Part shown: piece by piece, positions 42,141 through 51,816 of the stretch
Position numbering within the stretch: position 1 is the stretch's first letter
Layout of the letters: each line of letters opens with the position of its first letter
Source: Paenibacillus etheri
GTDB taxonomy: Bacteria; Bacillota; Bacilli; Paenibacillales; Paenibacillaceae
Assembly: GCF_001012825.1 (NCBI RefSeq)
Contig: NZ_LCZJ02000015.1
Coordinates: forward strand, 52,661 to 116,660
Length of the DNA: 64,000 bases
Reading direction: 5' to 3'
The notes under the pieces: generated by a model
Database searches by the model: none
What the model was told of the DNA's origin: nothing
Seen by the model: the letters and a program-made list of their open reading frames with translations, nothing else
Position numbers and translations under genes: made by a program

Positions 42141-42694
42141 TCCCGCTGAGATATCGTGAAATGCTGCCACCTTATTGGTATGAGATTGATATGGCAGACC
42201 GGCATTTTTCAGTTTTTGAAAAAGAAATGGATGATCGCCTGCAGACGATAGATGATCTGAGCAATCAGTTTATCCTCAGGAGATCTACCTGGTCATTGTG
42301 GATTTGGGAGTGGATGTACTTCCGGAAGACTCAAGAGGGAAGTGACGATGAACGTAGAGAGGCGATACGCCGAAAGCGCTGGGGCGATCGTCCTTTTAAG
42401 CTTCCTCTGCTTCGAGAATTGGGGAATCAGCATGGTAAGTTGATAAGTGTCTCAGAGGATTTTTTAGCAAAAGAGATCCATTTTGAATTTTCCTTAGTTC
42501 AACCGTTTAACATGGCAGGTCTACAGGCTGATTTTGAATACGTGCGTCCGGTTCATATTCGTCGAGCAGTATTTAGTTCAGCAGTTCCGACGCAGGTCAT
42601 TAATATAAAAGGTACTGGGTACTCGCATGGAGTAGACTTCCCGATTTGTGGGTTTGAAGTGCCGTTTGGGGGTAGTAATGGCAGACGTTATTAA
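42137..42694 (+). CDS. xkdU: XkdU-like baseplate/tail protein (DUF2313)
   Basis: A 185-residue YmfQ/XkdU-like protein (REMLPPYWYEIDMADRHF, WEWMYFRKTQEGSDDERREA, RLKWGDRPFKLP-like RKRWGDRPFKLPLLRELG). It links the wedge to fibres. ATG overlaps the previous stop. Confidence 0.82.
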   Translation: MIPLRYREMLPPYWYEIDMADRHFSVFEKEMDDRLQTIDDLSNQFILRRSTWSLWIWEWMYFRKTQEGSDDERREAIRRKRWGDRPFKLPLLRELGNQHGKLISVSEDFLAKEIHFEFSLVQPFNMAGLQADFEYVRPVHIRRAVFSSAVPTQVINIKGTGYSHGVDFPICGFEVPFGGSNGRRY

Positions 42695-43001
42695 GCAGTT
42701 GCTTCTAGAGAAGTTGATTTCGAATTTGAATGGCCACATCGTCAGCGCGCGGGTGAATATAGGAGGCGTTCAGACGACGTATCCTATTTACAACACAATT
42801 GTGTCTGGTATGTCTGTTCGAAAGTACATTTATATAACGGAGACGCAAGCCATCGGCAAACAACTTTTAGGCGCAGCCTTGCTGGATGCTGAAGGCAACA
42901 TACTGGCAGATCAACCCCTTCTCGTAACTAAAAACGATAAGGGGTTTTTGATTGCCTTTGAATTTGTTTTGAGATTGGAGGCGAATGCTGGTGGTGTATA
43001 A
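42678..43001 (+). CDS. Small tail-fibre-associated protein
   Basis: A 107-residue protein with YPIYNTIVSGMSVRKYIYIT and LLDAEGNILADQPLLV, probably beta-rich. ATG 42678 has GGGGG upstream. It overlaps both the XkdU gene and the fibre gene. Proteins of this kind are often found just before fibres; a fibre-connecting role is inference. Confidence 0.6.
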   Translation: MADVIKQLLLEKLISNLNGHIVSARVNIGGVQTTYPIYNTIVSGMSVRKYIYITETQAIGKQLLGAALLDAEGNILADQPLLVTKNDKGFLIAFEFVLRLEANAGGV

Positions 43002-46000
43002 CAAACAGCAGTGGAAGGACGAGATTCCCGACTTGACCAAGCCGATAAAGGATTCCTCGGGAAAGCAAAAGACTGACCCGCAAACCGGGCGGCCTTTGTA
43101 CGAACTGGTCCAAGAAGGTACACGTCTTACATCTCAGCGTTTGAATCACATAGAAGATGGTATTGAGACCGTCCATGAACTGGCAGATCAAAACGCTGCG
43201 GATATTGATACACATAAAAAAGATACGGTTAAGCACATAACGGCTGCTGAAAGAGCGGAATGGAAAGCCAAGGAGACACCTGCAGGTGCCCAGACTAAAG
43301 CTGATGCTGCTCTATCAGCTGCCAAAACCTATGCAGATACCGCGCTGCTTGCAAAGGCAGATAAGTCATCCACTTATAGCAAAACGGAGACTGACCAGCG
43401 TATTCAAACTGTGGTCGGGGCCGCGCCGGATGCTCTGGATACACTAAAGGAAATCGGAGATGCACTGAATAATGATCCAAACTTTGCGGCCACAGTCACC
43501 AATCAGCTCTCGGGAAAAGTGGACAAGGTATCAGGCAAACAACTTTCAACAGAGGATTATTCTTCTGCCGAGAAGGCAAAGTTGGCCGGGCTCACTCCTG
43601 GAGCTGGTGCTGCGGGATCGGCTACAGATGCTACGATAGGTAATCGTACTGCGGATCCTTCGATTACTACTCCCTATAGCTTAACGGGTTCGATCACTCA
43701 GTGGTTCTCATGGATTACCAAGTACTTCAAAACCATCACAGGGAAGGCAAATCCGTTTGATGCTCCAGACATCACACTAGCTGCAACTAAGACACACGTT
43801 GACGATACTACAAGGCATATCACAGCCGCAGAACGAACTGCTTGGAACGCCGCTGAGACTAATGCTAAAAATGCATCTATTCCCTTGGTACAAAAAGGTG
43901 CTGCCAGCGGTGTTCCTGCCATGGACGCAGCGAAATATATGCTAGGGGACGGAATCAGTCTAAAAGAGTTTTCTACTGAGGCCGTGAGCACATTTAGCTT
44001 TACACATAACGTAGCTAATCAAAAGGTAGACTTGATCACTACAGGTTCTCTTGCTGGTTTTTTTGAAGTAACCATCACAGGCACATTTGGTAATCAGAAC
44101 AATGTAGGCAGAATGACTAAGCGGTTTAATATCATGACCAATACATCAGGTACAATAAACAGCCAGTTAACACAGTACACGGAAGTTACTGGTCCTATAG
44201 TTAACTGTGTATCTATCTCGGACGTGTCGTGGGATGCAACTAGTAGCCAATGGCGTATTACCATAGAAGCACGTACGAGTAACGGTAACGGGTATGCGGT
44301 TCATACTAAGCGGCTTACGTCACAATCAGCACTTAATACCAAGCCGTTCACCTTAGGCACTCCATACACAGGTACTGCCGCTACTACTCTTCCTGTAGCA
44401 GTTCAGACTATACCAGATGATACCGTAACTCAGTCCGGTTATTTAATTCAGAAGCACCGGCTTACTCAGAATGATGGTTCTACTATATTATTCAGCTCAG
44501 GGTCAATGGACACACTTTTTACAGCTGGTTTTTACTACGTCACCACTTCTGTGACAGGAAGACCACCTGAGGTTACGGGCGGTGGACTATGTGATGTATA
44601 CAAACTCGTTGGCGGGACATCTAGTACTGGTGCGTACCAACGTATTACCGATTTCTTAAACTTACGCACGTTTATACGCTACTGTCATAATAGCGTCTGG
44701 TCTGCTTGGGTAGAGATTGAGAATGCAAACAGGAAGAACGTAGCTAACGGTTATGCAGGAATAGGGAATGATGGTTTCATATTTGATGCCGTTATCTCTG
44801 GTAGTATCGCACGCAAGGCGCGGGGAATATCTGCAAATCAGAGCTTAAGTGATACCGGAGTTTTCGTAGAGGGTGAATACTATTGCGCTACTGACGTTAC
44901 TGCCGCCACTCTTTCCGGTATGCCTCCAGAAGTGGCCGGGAAATCGTTCCACCTGAAGGTTGTACCGAATACTGCAGGAGGCTTTAACCAGACCCTAACG
45001 GCCTACGGGGCGAATGTTGCGGCGCTAAGGGTATTCACCCGTAATTACTACAACAGCGTTTGGTCGAACTGGTATGAAATCGAGCATTCCGGCAAAAAGA
45101 ACACAGCCAATGGTTATGCGGGACTTGATGCACTTATCAAGTTACCACGAGTTAATACCTACAACTCTCTAGGCGGTCCGTCAACAGTCCCCACAGCGGA
45201 TTTAAACCTCGCACTCACCGCAGGCGTATACCCTATCAGCCCTGCTACACTGAATAAGCCGTCAGCTAGTATGTGGGGGCAGGTAATGGTAATTGTCAGC
45301 GGCGGAGAAACACACGTTGATGCGAGCATGTGGACATGGCAAATTATATTGCAATCCAGTGGTGATTCGTATGTAAGGCGTAAAGATGCCACGAACGCTT
45401 GGAGTGCATGGGTTCCACTGTGGACAGGGTACAACGACGCTCCTTTATTTACTACTAGAGGTAATGTCTCTAATAACACAGACTACAATACCTTAGTAAA
45501 AAACGGGGTATATATGATTTACAACCCTACAGGAACAACAAATTCTTCTCCTGTGGCATATGGTATCTTGACTGTATCTGCGACTAATCCATCTGACCTT
45601 TCCAGCAGCTATATAAAACAGGAAGTCATAGAAGTTACCACAGGCACTATATACAGTAGATCAAAGTATACGCCAACTTCTTGGACTCCTTGGGTATCTA
45701 ACATAACCGGCGCTGGTGGAACTATGACTGCCGCTCTTGTTAGGAACTATGATGGTACTTTCTATAGCTACCGTAACTTAGTAGGGTATAATGCCACTGG
45801 TACTGCTACAGGGACTATTAAGATCACAATGCCTAAGACCTGGAGCAATACTATGATGAGTATCAAAATAAAAGGGTATGATTATACCACTGGTAAAGGT
45901 GCCTGGGAATTAATCCTGGGTGGCTACAACTACTCTACTACACCTGCTTGGGCTAACATCAGTGCAGTGTTAAATGGTAGAGTTCCATTTGATCGAGTTC

Positions 46001-46524
46001 GTTTAGCCCATGATGGTACTAACAACTGCATCTTATTAGGAAGCCTGACTACTGTATGGGGCATTACTCACATAGAGGTATCTGAGTTTACAGCCGCTTT
46101 TGGTGCTATAACAGGCTGGGAGAAAGGCTGGCAGATGGGTTTGATTACCTCTGAAACAGGTATCTTCAATGCGGTAACACCAGCATTGACTCCGCAATAT
46201 GGAAAAGCTAGTGCGACAAATTACTTCGTTACGACTACTTCTGAGTTTGCCTTTCTGGCACGTACGCCTGCGGAGAGTGGTAACTTCGAGGCGAGAGTGT
46301 ACTTACGTCTGACTGCTGCCTCTAGTGTAAAGGTAACAGCTACTTACAAAGATCATACCTCTGTAGTACAGAGCACGGTAATCGTAGACGATGTATTTCC
46401 TATAGGAAGCTACTCTCTACCCGTTGCTTTCTTCGCTGCTACTTCAGATAGCCCTATAAGTCTTTTAATTAAGTGTAGTGCAGCAAACGTAGTCTATGCG
46501 TCCGGCTCAATCATAGATTGTTAA
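42985..46524 (+). CDS. Large tail fibre with pyocin-knob-like modules
   Basis: A 1179-residue host-recognition fibre. The N-terminus (about 1-110, DGIETVHELADQNAADIDTH) is a phage attachment domain, followed by helical and trimerisation-like repeats (HITAAERAEW, HITAAERTAW). Several pyocin-knob-like modules recur from about residue 485 to 920 (FYYVTTSVTGRPPEV, YYCATDVTAATLSGMPPEVA, RYCHNSVWSAWVEIEN, NYYNSVWSNWYEIEH). The repeats suggest module shuffling of the receptor-binding part. Confidence 0.85.
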   Translation: MLVVYNKQQWKDEIPDLTKPIKDSSGKQKTDPQTGRPLYELVQEGTRLTSQRLNHIEDGIETVHELADQNAADIDTHKKDTVKHITAAERAEWKAKETPAGAQTKADAALSAAKTYADTALLAKADKSSTYSKTETDQRIQTVVGAAPDALDTLKEIGDALNNDPNFAATVTNQLSGKVDKVSGKQLSTEDYSSAEKAKLAGLTPGAGAAGSATDATIGNRTADPSITTPYSLTGSITQWFSWITKYFKTITGKANPFDAPDITLAATKTHVDDTTRHITAAERTAWNAAETNAKNASIPLVQKGAASGVPAMDAAKYMLGDGISLKEFSTEAVSTFSFTHNVANQKVDLITTGSLAGFFEVTITGTFGNQNNVGRMTKRFNIMTNTSGTINSQLTQYTEVTGPIVNCVSISDVSWDATSSQWRITIEARTSNGNGYAVHTKRLTSQSALNTKPFTLGTPYTGTAATTLPVAVQTIPDDTVTQSGYLIQKHRLTQNDGSTILFSSGSMDTLFTAGFYYVTTSVTGRPPEVTGGGLCDVYKLVGGTSSTGAYQRITDFLNLRTFIRYCHNSVWSAWVEIENANRKNVANGYAGIGNDGFIFDAVISGSIARKARGISANQSLSDTGVFVEGEYYCATDVTAATLSGMPPEVAGKSFHLKVVPNTAGGFNQTLTAYGANVAALRVFTRNYYNSVWSNWYEIEHSGKKNTANGYAGLDALIKLPRVNTYNSLGGPSTVPTADLNLALTAGVYPISPATLNKPSASMWGQVMVIVSGGETHVDASMWTWQIILQSSGDSYVRRKDATNAWSAWVPLWTGYNDAPLFTTRGNVSNNTDYNTLVKNGVYMIYNPTGTTNSSPVAYGILTVSATNPSDLSSSYIKQEVIEVTTGTIYSRSKYTPTSWTPWVSNITGAGGTMTAALVRNYDGTFYSYRNLVGYNATGTATGTIKITMPKTWSNTMMSIKIKGYDYTTGKGAWELILGGYNYSTTPAWANISAVLNGRVPFDRVRLAHDGTNNCILLGSLTTVWGITHIEVSEFTAAFGAITGWEKGWQMGLITSETGIFNAVTPALTPQYGKASATNYFVTTTSEFAFLARTPAESGNFEARVYLRLTAASSVKVTATYKDHTSVVQSTVIVDDVFPIGSYSLPVAFFAATSDSPISLLIKCSAANVVYASGSIIDC

Positions 46525-46544
46525 TAACAAATGGAGGTGAGACA

Positions 46545-47360
46545 ATGGCTACTATATATACATCAGGGAACGCTAAGGCATCACAAGTACTTGCGGGAAC
46601 TAAATTCAGTGCCGGCCCAACCTACGGAGGGTTCGGTACAATGAAGAACATGGGTGATCAAGAAATACTCGCGAGTGCCGCCTACATGCAAGAGGGCTAT
46701 CTATCAGTATCAATACCTCAGCTGGGCGTTGGCGAATCTCTAGCCGTAAATGGTGGTACAGAGTTTACTTATGTCGATGCTGTCCACGTCTCCGCCAAGA
46801 ACATCCTAATGGGGGTTGAAATGTTAGGGCTAGAAGGTACAGCTACCTCAGACGCTACCGCAACAGCGGCAGATATCTTGTCCAATAAAGTAGCCTATAG
46901 CAAGGGGCAAAAAACAGTTGGAACAATTCCTGTTATCACCTCCGGCGAAGATCCGGCGCAGGGAGTTGGTTTATGGCCGGATGGATCACTAGCAGTTTAT
47001 CCGAGGGAGGGATATCGCAAAGGTGGAGCGGGAGCCGGAGAAATTAGGGTAAGCACGACTCAATTGAATAGTGTTGGTTTAGTTAAGTTGTCTACAGGTT
47101 CACTTACTCCATCTGGTTCCGCCTTTAGCCAGTATCTAGGATTCAGACCGAGAGTAATAATAGTCGAGTACGCTAACAATGGTACATATCGCGCTGTCTA
47201 TGTATCTAATGGTCACCTAGGAGATAATAGATTCTCCTATTATGGGGTAACAAATGCTTACTTCAATTCGGTAGTTTGGACAATCACAGATACAGGATTT
47301 ACGCTTACTGTTACCGGAGCATCCGGTATGGGAAATGCTCAATTCTGGGCGTTCTCATAA
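46545..47360 (+). CDS. Tail fibre tip-like protein
   Basis: A 271-residue secondary fibre or tip protein. It contains the phage motif ATAADILSNKVAYSKGQKTV around residue 105 and a beta-rich C-terminus. ATG 46545 follows GGAGGTGAG. It probably completes host recognition with the upstream fibre. Confidence 0.7.
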   Translation: MATIYTSGNAKASQVLAGTKFSAGPTYGGFGTMKNMGDQEILASAAYMQEGYLSVSIPQLGVGESLAVNGGTEFTYVDAVHVSAKNILMGVEMLGLEGTATSDATATAADILSNKVAYSKGQKTVGTIPVITSGEDPAQGVGLWPDGSLAVYPREGYRKGGAGAGEIRVSTTQLNSVGLVKLSTGSLTPSGSAFSQYLGFRPRVIIVEYANNGTYRAVYVSNGHLGDNRFSYYGVTNAYFNSVVWTITDTGFTLTVTGASGMGNAQFWAFS

Positions 47361-47418
47361 ACTATTGCCCTATTAAGTACTTTACATGGGAATTATATAG
47401 AGGGGGTGTCAGTAGATA

Positions 47419-47481
47419 GTGGCTAAAGTATATACAAGCTTGATTCGCAATGGACTCACAACGCTGTTAGAAGTTGAATGA
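47419..47481 (+). CDS. Tiny CD1375-like/XkdX-type protein, shortened
   Basis: A 20-residue frame (MAKVYTSLIRNGLTTLLEVE) resembles the first half of CD1375-type small tail proteins, which usually run past 30 residues. GTG 47419 follows AGGGGGTG. The early stop suggests truncation or a minimal version. Confidence 0.45.
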   Translation: MAKVYTSLIRNGLTTLLEVE

Positions 47482-47493
47482 AAAGTAGTAGAG

Positions 47494-47518
47494 CGCCTAA
47501 TTGAGGCGTTTTTATTTT
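47494..47518 (+). terminator. Rho-independent terminator after tail genes
   Basis: CGCCT pairs with AGGCG across AATTG, followed by TTTTTATTTT. A second stem (GCCCTCGTA/TACGGGGGC, 47519-47541) leads into the lysis genes. A related pair of stems is at 62619-62676. Confidence 0.65.
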
Positions 47519-47566
47519 GCCCTCGTAGCTGTTACGGGGGCTATTTATATTAAGGGGGGAACGGGA

Positions 47567-47863
47567 GTGGAGCCTACAACAATCGTAGCAATGATTGCGG
47601 CAGTAAGTGGGATTGTCTTGGGTTGGATGGGTAAGACTCAGGCATTTAAAAAAGATGTTGCACAAGAGGCTGGTAATGGCGCGTCACTACGTACTGACGT
47701 TGAGTACATCAAGCGAGGCGTGGATGATATGCGGTTAGAGCAGCGAGCACAGGGGCAGAGATTTGATGTCCTATCTGAGCGTGTGACGCGTATTGAAGAG
47801 TCAGCCAAGCAATACCATAAACGATTGGATCGATTCGAAGAAAATAGAAGAGGTGATCTGTAA
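47567..47863 (+). CDS. XhlA-like/haemolysin-type lysis accessory
   Basis: A 98-residue protein with an N-terminal hydrophobic helix (TIVAMIAAVSGIVLGW) and a helical C-terminus (RTDVEYIKRGVDDMRLEQRA). This resembles XhlA-family partners of phage holins, although the membrane helix is at the N-terminus. GTG 47567 follows GGGGGAACGGGA. A copy is at 62706. Confidence 0.65.
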   Translation: MEPTTIVAMIAAVSGIVLGWMGKTQAFKKDVAQEAGNGASLRTDVEYIKRGVDDMRLEQRAQGQRFDVLSERVTRIEESAKQYHKRLDRFEENRRGDL

Positions 47864-48129
47864 TGGAATGGAATGTAGTTATGGAGTTTATTAATCCTGA
47901 ATTAATGGTTGTTGTCGTAGCTTGTTGGATCATCGGTTATTGGTTAAAACAAACGCCGAAAGTACCGGACTGGAGCATTGTGTATATTGTTACGCTGGTC
48001 GCCATCGTATTTGCTGTATGGATGCTAGGGTTTGTTATTACAAGCTTCATACAAGGCATCCTATGCGGTGCTGTAGCTGTGTACGGTAACCAACTGGTCA
48101 AACAAGCAAAGAAAAGCGGTGACGAATAA
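47863..48129 (+). CDS. Phage holin (two membrane helices)
   Basis: An 88-residue holin with two membrane segments (LMVVVVACWIIGYWL and IVYIVTLVAIVFAVWMLGFV) and a basic C-terminus (NQLVKQAKKSGDE). It resembles Phage_holin_5_2-like proteins. It permeabilises the membrane so the amidase can reach the wall. It is coupled to both neighbours. Confidence 0.85.
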   Translation: MEWNVVMEFINPELMVVVVACWIIGYWLKQTPKVPDWSIVYIVTLVAIVFAVWMLGFVITSFIQGILCGAVAVYGNQLVKQAKKSGDE

Positions 48130-48866
48130 TGAAGAAGGTATGGATCGACGCAGGTCATGGTGGTAAGGATCCAGGAGCAGTTGCAAATGGTTTAAAAGAG
48201 AAAGACATCGTATTGTCAGTGGCTTTGGAGATTAAAAAGCGACTCGAGGCAAATTATGATGGAGTGTATGTTTTGCTCTCTAGAAGTACTGATGTATTCT
48301 TGGCACTCGCAGAGCGCACAAGTCTAGCAAACAAAGCTGGAGCTGACATCCTAGTGTCCATCCACGGTAACGCTGGAGGCGGCTCTGGTGGCTTTGAAAC
48401 ATATAGATACATCAATGCATCTGCTGCATCTACAGCACTGCAAAACGGGCTACACACGGCGATTGTGGACATGCTTAATAAGGTTGCGGTTGGCGTGATC
48501 GACCGAGGGCAAAAGGCAAAAAACCTGCACATGGTGCGTGAGAGTAACATGCCGGCAGTACTGACGGAGAATTTGTTTTTGGACGTGGCGACCGACGCTG
48601 CCAAACTCAAAAAAGATGTGGTTATCCAAGCAATCATTGATGGCCATGTGATCGGGATTGCAAAGTATTTGAGTCTGAAGAAAAAGGATGCAGGGGACCA
48701 GAAAAACAATGACAATAAAGTGGCAGTACTCGTAAACGGCAAGAAAGTAGCTGATGGAGTGCTGGATAATGGCACGACCTATACACCTGCACGAGCTGTA
48801 GCAGAGGCACTAGGTGCTACGGTTGTATATGACGCAGAAACAAAGACTGTTAATATCACAAAGTAA
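48129..48866 (+). CDS. N-acetylmuramoyl-L-alanine amidase endolysin
   Basis: A 245-residue endolysin. The N-terminal Amidase_3 domain (about 1-180) has VWIDAGHGGKDPGA, VSIHGNAGGGSGGFE and LTENLFLD with the zinc ligands. After a linker, residues about 195-245 form a copper-amine-oxidase N-terminal-like stalk domain (AVLVNGKKVADGVLDNGTTY). There is no signal peptide, so export depends on the holin. A 5' remnant is at 63271. Confidence 0.93.
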   Translation: MKKVWIDAGHGGKDPGAVANGLKEKDIVLSVALEIKKRLEANYDGVYVLLSRSTDVFLALAERTSLANKAGADILVSIHGNAGGGSGGFETYRYINASAASTALQNGLHTAIVDMLNKVAVGVIDRGQKAKNLHMVRESNMPAVLTENLFLDVATDAAKLKKDVVIQAIIDGHVIGIAKYLSLKKKDAGDQKNNDNKVAVLVNGKKVADGVLDNGTTYTPARAVAEALGATVVYDAETKTVNITK

Positions 48867-49018
48867 TTCCTAAGCGTTTGGGAATATGCCCACTGGATTC
48901 GGCTGTTTTTTTGTTTTTTGCATAAAATCCCAGCAAGTTGAGGCTTTCGTTCGACTCGATTTAAGTTATCTGAAAGATGTTTTGTCTGGAATGATATTAA
49001 TTTAGAGAATACCTAAAG

Positions 49019-49057
49019 TAACCCGCCGTTTTAATTACTCGGTGGGTTACTTTATTA
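49019..49057 (+). terminator. Terminator after the lysis operon
   Basis: AACCCGCCG pairs with CGGTGGGTT across TTTTAATTACT, with a T-rich tail. The stretch 48867-49018 holds no supported gene; a weaker stem and TTTTTTTG lie near 48890-48920. Confidence 0.7.
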
Positions 49058-49132
49058 CCTTTGAAGATACTAACACATTGTTATTTAGCACATTCCCATA
49101 ATAGAAATTACATATCCTAATCTCCTACATCA

Positions 49133-49339
49133 TTATTTTTTTTTGAAAAAATTTATTACTATATTGATAGCGAAAAGAACTATCAGGATAATTAGTAGAG
49201 TGTTTGTGTTTTCCAATGCATTCCTTAAATTAAAAATCTGCCCAGAAATTTCAGATAAACCTTTACCAGTTTTGTCGCCAATTTCGCCTAAACGACCACC
49301 GATTTCATTTGTATATTGTGACAATTCAGTTAAATTCAT
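49133..49339 (-). CDS. Coiled-coil protein with C-terminal membrane anchor
   Basis: A 68-residue protein: a polar coiled-coil-like N-terminus (GEIGDKTGKGLSEISGQIFN) and a C-terminal membrane helix (TLLIILIVLFAINIVINFF) followed by KKK. AGGAGG lies seven bases before ATG 49339. It is divergent from the exported-protein gene. The layout resembles a small XhlA-like or membrane-exclusion protein expressed in the lysogen; function unknown. Confidence 0.6.
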   Translation of the reverse strand: MNLTELSQYTNEIGGRLGEIGDKTGKGLSEISGQIFNLRNALENTNTLLIILIVLFAINIVINFFKKK

Positions 49340-49445
49340 ATTAAACCTCCTGATTGAGTTTTTAATGTTATTTATTGACAAGTTAATTTTAATAGATTAG
49401 GATACTAGAGTAGTTTACCATAATATTGAAATAGGAGGAACAATT

Positions 49446-50213
49446 ATGAAAAAGATTAAGAAAGTAGTAGGAATGGCGTTTTGTGGTTCGTTATTGATGG
49501 GGGCAGTACAGGTATCTGCTAACGCTGCAGATCCAGTGGCTTCTACGGTCGTTTCCAATGACACAGAGCAAGTACATAATTTCGAAGTTAATAACTTTAG
49601 AGAGAAGGTTACTCTTGATGAGAACGTTACTTCGGACGATCTAAAATTGAATTACATAAAGATCGATGATATCATACCTTCAAATGCAAAAGCTGTTAGA
49701 ACAGAATCACCTAACTCTGTAAAGCTGGATTTGTTTGATAAGGATACAGGAGCACTTTTAGTTAGTTATTCAGAAACCGATAAGCCGAATTTTTCGGCAA
49801 AAAGTTTTGCTACTGTTTCCGCAGGGGAGAATAGAATTGTAACAACATCTACTCAGAAATATTGGGGTCCAGCATATCTTGATTTGACTGTAAATATGGA
49901 TGTCTTTGTCTCAGGTGGGTTTAAACAAATCAATGGAATTTTAAACACTTCAATGCAGGTAATTAATAGTGGGACATTTACGATGGAAGACAAGACTATG
50001 AGTGCAATATCTACAACAGGATCTTTCCCTACTTATAAAATTTCTGCCACTGGTCAGGGCAGTGTTGTTTATCATTACACTGGAACTTTTGAAGCAGGTT
50101 TCTCATATTCTGCTTTTGCTGCAGGTGATTACTCTATGAGTGGTTCGATCACAGGTGATTGGTATGCTAGAAGATGGACTACTATGGGTCTTTCATACAG
50201 CGTTGGTAATTAA
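49446..50213 (+). CDS. Exported protein, likely lysogenic conversion
   Basis: A 255-residue protein with a signal peptide (MKKIKK, hydrophobic core, cleavage near SANAADP). The mature part is rich in Ser, Thr and Gly and probably beta-strand, ending in repeated aromatic/Ser/Gly stretches. No family is recognised. AATAGGAGG precedes ATG 49446, and the gene has its own terminator. It lies beyond the lysis genes, where conversion genes usually sit. Confidence 0.75.
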   Translation: MKKIKKVVGMAFCGSLLMGAVQVSANAADPVASTVVSNDTEQVHNFEVNNFREKVTLDENVTSDDLKLNYIKIDDIIPSNAKAVRTESPNSVKLDLFDKDTGALLVSYSETDKPNFSAKSFATVSAGENRIVTTSTQKYWGPAYLDLTVNMDVFVSGGFKQINGILNTSMQVINSGTFTMEDKTMSAISTTGSFPTYKISATGQGSVVYHYTGTFEAGFSYSAFAAGDYSMSGSITGDWYARRWTTMGLSYSVGN

Positions 50214-50308
50214 TTTTTAGTAGCTTTAATTTGAACGAATACTAAATAGAAGAAATGTGTCTATATATCTTTCCAGAATAAATAAAACAGAAACAATAGA
50301 AGTACCGT

Positions 50309-50338
50309 ACCCTGCCAGTAATGGTGGGGTATTTCTTT
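50309..50338 (+). terminator. Hairpin after the exported-protein gene
   Basis: ACCCTGCC pairs with GGTGGGGT across AGTAAT and is followed by ATTTCTTT. Confidence 0.6.
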
Positions 50339-50467
50339 ATGTTCTTTCCTTACCAGTAATATAGAGTACATATACATAATGTTACAAATGAATTATATTA
50401 AAACTATGTGAAAGCATCATAACCTGTCTGCGATGGTATGGTATTTTTTTGCATAGGAGTGAAAGAA

Positions 50468-50686
50468 GTGAGCGTTACATATAAGGTATTGGTGACAGAT
50501 TCTGAGTTTCTGACAGCAGCACTGACTCAAACTAAGGTATCAGTATGGTACCGGGAATCTCGAGATCCTATTGGCCACCTCATGGATTACGGTGGTGTAG
50601 TTGAGGGTTATACTCCGGAGTCGATCAAGATAGCCGGCGCCCGTTTTGTCCGGGAGAGATTTGAATTTAGAGCATACATAAAATAA
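50468..50686 (+). CDS. Small protein, function unknown
   Basis: A 72-residue protein (SVTYKVLVTDSEFLTAALTQ, then RESRDPIGHLMDYGGVVEGY). GTG 50468 follows AGGAG by eight bases, whereas the frame extends to 50438. No family is recognised. It is flanked by terminators, so it is transcribed alone. Confidence 0.55.
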   Translation: MSVTYKVLVTDSEFLTAALTQTKVSVWYRESRDPIGHLMDYGGVVEGYTPESIKIAGARFVRERFEFRAYIK

Positions 50687-50718
50687 CCCGCCGGGCTTGT
50701 GCCTGACGGGATGTTTTT
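50687..50718 (+). terminator. Terminator between convergent genes
   Basis: CCCGCCGGGC pairs with GCCTGACGGG across TTGT with one mismatch and one wobble, followed by TTTTT. It can serve the small plus-strand gene. Confidence 0.75.
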
Positions 50719-50752
50719 CCTTCTTAAGACAGAAACTATTTGACGATGTTGG

Positions 50753-51640
50753 TTACATATTAGTAGGCATTCTTGATATACATCTGGATAAAGCCATTTT
50801 GAGTGCCTCCTGGTCGAATACCTGGTATTGACGATTCTGATCAATTAGCCAATTCGCAAAACCCTCTGCTATACGATAGTCCTCAAAATCTTCAGAATTA
50901 ACCCTATACTCAGCTAATTTAACCATTATAGCGTATTCATTATCCGACAATTGGATGCCTAGTTGAGAAAGTTGTCTCTGTCGGATTCTTCGTGCAGAAT
51001 CATCTTGTATTACCCGGTGCTTATTGGACACTTGTCCTTCATGAGGCCGATAGTACATTAAATTGTGAGGGAGATTCGCTAATTTCGCGCTTGAGGAAAG
51101 CCTGTTCCACAGTTCGTAATCCTCTGCATGAGGGTAATTATAATCATAACTAATCCCGAGACGATCTATCGAGCTTCGGCGCATCATAACAGAAGGATGT
51201 AGAATGCAGCTGTGAAATAACAGCCAGACCTTAATTTCTTCGTGATGCATAGGGTTTAACTTGACAGGCCCGAGGTAGTTCGTTGTATATCCTGTTCCGC
51301 AAATATCTATGGTGGGATTAGTGTCCATAAAATAAGCCTGCATTTCTAATCGATTTAGTGCTGCAACGTCATCGCTGTCCATACGGGCGATGTACTTACC
51401 TTGGGCCAGATCGAGTCCTTGATTCAGCGAAGTGACAATCCCCATATTCTCAGTATGAAATATCTTTTTTACTCTGGTATCTTTAATATCATGTATGATT
51501 CCCGCTGATCCGTCTGTTGATCCGTCATCAATGATTATCAGTTCTAGGTCGTTTAACGTCTGCCACAAGATTGTGTTAATTGCTTCCTGTAAATACATAG
51601 CGTTGTTGTAGACCGGCATAATTACAGAAATTTTGGGCAC
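50753..51640 (-). CDS. Family 2 glycosyltransferase
   Basis: A 295-residue GT-A fold glycosyltransferase: ISVIMPVYNNAMYLQEAINT, LELIIIDDGSTDGS and ARMDSDD (the metal-binding DxD). No membrane helices are present. GTG 51640 follows AGGAGG by eight bases. In a prophage it may modify a surface polymer and block phage adsorption. Host origin is also possible. It lies on the minus strand with the ligase gene upstream. Confidence 0.88.
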   Translation of the reverse strand: MPKISVIMPVYNNAMYLQEAINTILWQTLNDLELIIIDDGSTDGSAGIIHDIKDTRVKKIFHTENMGIVTSLNQGLDLAQGKYIARMDSDDVAALNRLEMQAYFMDTNPTIDICGTGYTTNYLGPVKLNPMHHEEIKVWLLFHSCILHPSVMMRRSSIDRLGISYDYNYPHAEDYELWNRLSSSAKLANLPHNLMYYRPHEGQVSNKHRVIQDDSARRIRQRQLSQLGIQLSDNEYAIMVKLAEYRVNSEDFEDYRIAEGFANWLIDQNRQYQVFDQEALKMALSRCISRMPTNM

Positions 51641-51816
51641 CAGGCATTCCTCCTAAGAACTTGTCTCTGATTACACGATATGTTGAAACACTCTTATGCG
51701 CGACTGGAGAACCGAAAAAGGGCGTATTCCGAAGTAGGTCACGCCAAAAATAATAACAAAACAAAATAAAACATGTAAAATAGCCGCCACAGTAATTGAT
51801 CCTGGGCGGCTATCTT

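Noticed and set aside
42985-46524. Repeated fibre modules as a diversity-generating retroelement target
   Set aside because: No reverse transcriptase or template repeat is present. The repeats look like ordinary pyocin-knob modules.
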